This document shows, piece after piece, positions 5,775 to 5,898 of a stretch of DNA of 5,898 bases. The notes under the pieces were generated by a model. The model did no database searches and was not told the origin of the DNA. It was given only the letters and a program-made list of their open reading frames with translations. The first letter of the stretch is position 1, and each line of letters starts with the position of its first letter. Source of the DNA: CAYFYJ01 sp964347415. Lineage in GTDB: Archaea > Aenigmatarchaeota > Aenigmatarchaeia > CG10238-14. The DNA is taken from positions 1 to 5,898 of the forward strand of contig CAYFYJ010000018.1 in NCBI GenBank assembly GCA_964347415.1, read 5' to 3'. The position numbers and the translations under genes are program-made.

Positions 5775-5782
5775 TATTTAAG
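5775..5782 (-). promoter_or_regulatory. Possible second, distal TATA element
   Basis: CTTAAATA on the minus strand, about 70 bases before ATG 5709, would give a leader of roughly 40 bases that contains the AAGGA ribosome site at 5720-5716. It is weaker than the proximal box, and the same DNA reads TATTTAAG on the plus strand. Confidence 0.25.
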
Positions 5783-5830
5783 ACAGGATTTAAGCCGATT
5801 CTGCTAAAAAGACGATACACTCCCTTACTA

Positions 5831-5844
5831 GAAAAGTATAAAAA
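5831..5844 (+). promoter_or_regulatory. Divergent TATA promoter pointing off the contig
   Basis: GAAAAG followed by TATAAAAA is a strong BRE plus TATA pair on the plus strand. Transcription would begin near 5866, exactly where genomic sequence gives way to adapter. A gene divergent from the coiled-coil/ATPase operon probably begins just past the true join. Confidence 0.5.
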
Positions 5845-5866
5845 CCTCTAAACTATGATTTTTTTT

Positions 5867-5895
5867 AATGATACGGCGACCACCGAGATCTACAC
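5867..5895. other. Illumina P5 adapter sequence (non-genomic)
   Basis: The 29 bases beginning AATGATACGGCG and ending GATCTACAC are identical to the Illumina P5 flow-cell adapter as I know it. The trailing GAT (5896-5898) is probably the first bases of an i5 index. The T8 run just before (5859-5866) may also be unreliable. This stretch should be trimmed and carries no biology. Confidence 0.97.
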
Positions 5896-5898
5896 GAT

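Noticed and set aside
1..5898. CRISPR array, insertion sequence or attachment site
   Set aside because: No regularly spaced direct repeats, no transposase or integrase frame and no terminal repeats were seen on either strand.

Overview
The window looks like the end of an assembled archaeal contig. Archaeal features are TATA-type promoter elements (TTTAAATA at 5731-5741, TATAAAAA at 5837-5844), a GGTGA ribosome site matching the archaeal 16S tail, arginine codons dominated by AGA/AGG, and a HerA/DUF87-type translocase ATPase. The lineage cannot be fixed from this window. Small Cys-rich surface proteins and a modest AT-rich genome would fit a DPANN-type archaeon, but that is only a lean. The last 29-32 bases are not genomic: 5867-5895 match the Illumina P5 flow-cell adapter.

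Left block (1-1560, + strand, probably one operon). The block opens with the 3' part of a very cysteine-rich surface protein that has no start inside the window. A four-helix membrane protein follows, then a secreted, C-terminally anchored protein whose ectodomain I recognise as the BP74 N-terminal domain ('BP74-related' / calmodulin-binding-protein type). The first and third proteins share one plan: disulphide-type ectodomain, glycine-tract hinge, single C-terminal transmembrane anchor, short basic tail. The second and third genes share a nearly identical 13-base leader motif just before their start codons.

Middle (1561-3062). A convergent minus-strand gene encodes a secreted C25 (gingipain-like, clan CD) cysteine peptidase with the His-Gly-Ser and Cys-x-x-Gly motifs in place. 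Its signal peptide seems cut by a one-base frame problem in an A5 run: a good ribosome site and ATG lie just upstream in another frame. A 240-base gap behind it holds two clean inverted repeats and weak hairpins but no gene.

Right block (3063-5709, minus strand, two-gene operon). A TATA-driven gene for a charged, coiled-coil protein of unknown function is followed, with starts and stops interlocked, by a 696-residue motor ATPase. This fuses a HerA/FtsK-type P-loop core, a winged helix and a C-terminal domain that resembles a degenerate PD-(D/E)XK nuclease. The pair looks like a DNA-directed motor plus its structural partner. A second strong TATA element points right off the contig, so another gene probably starts beyond it. 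No RNA gene, CRISPR array or insertion sequence was seen.
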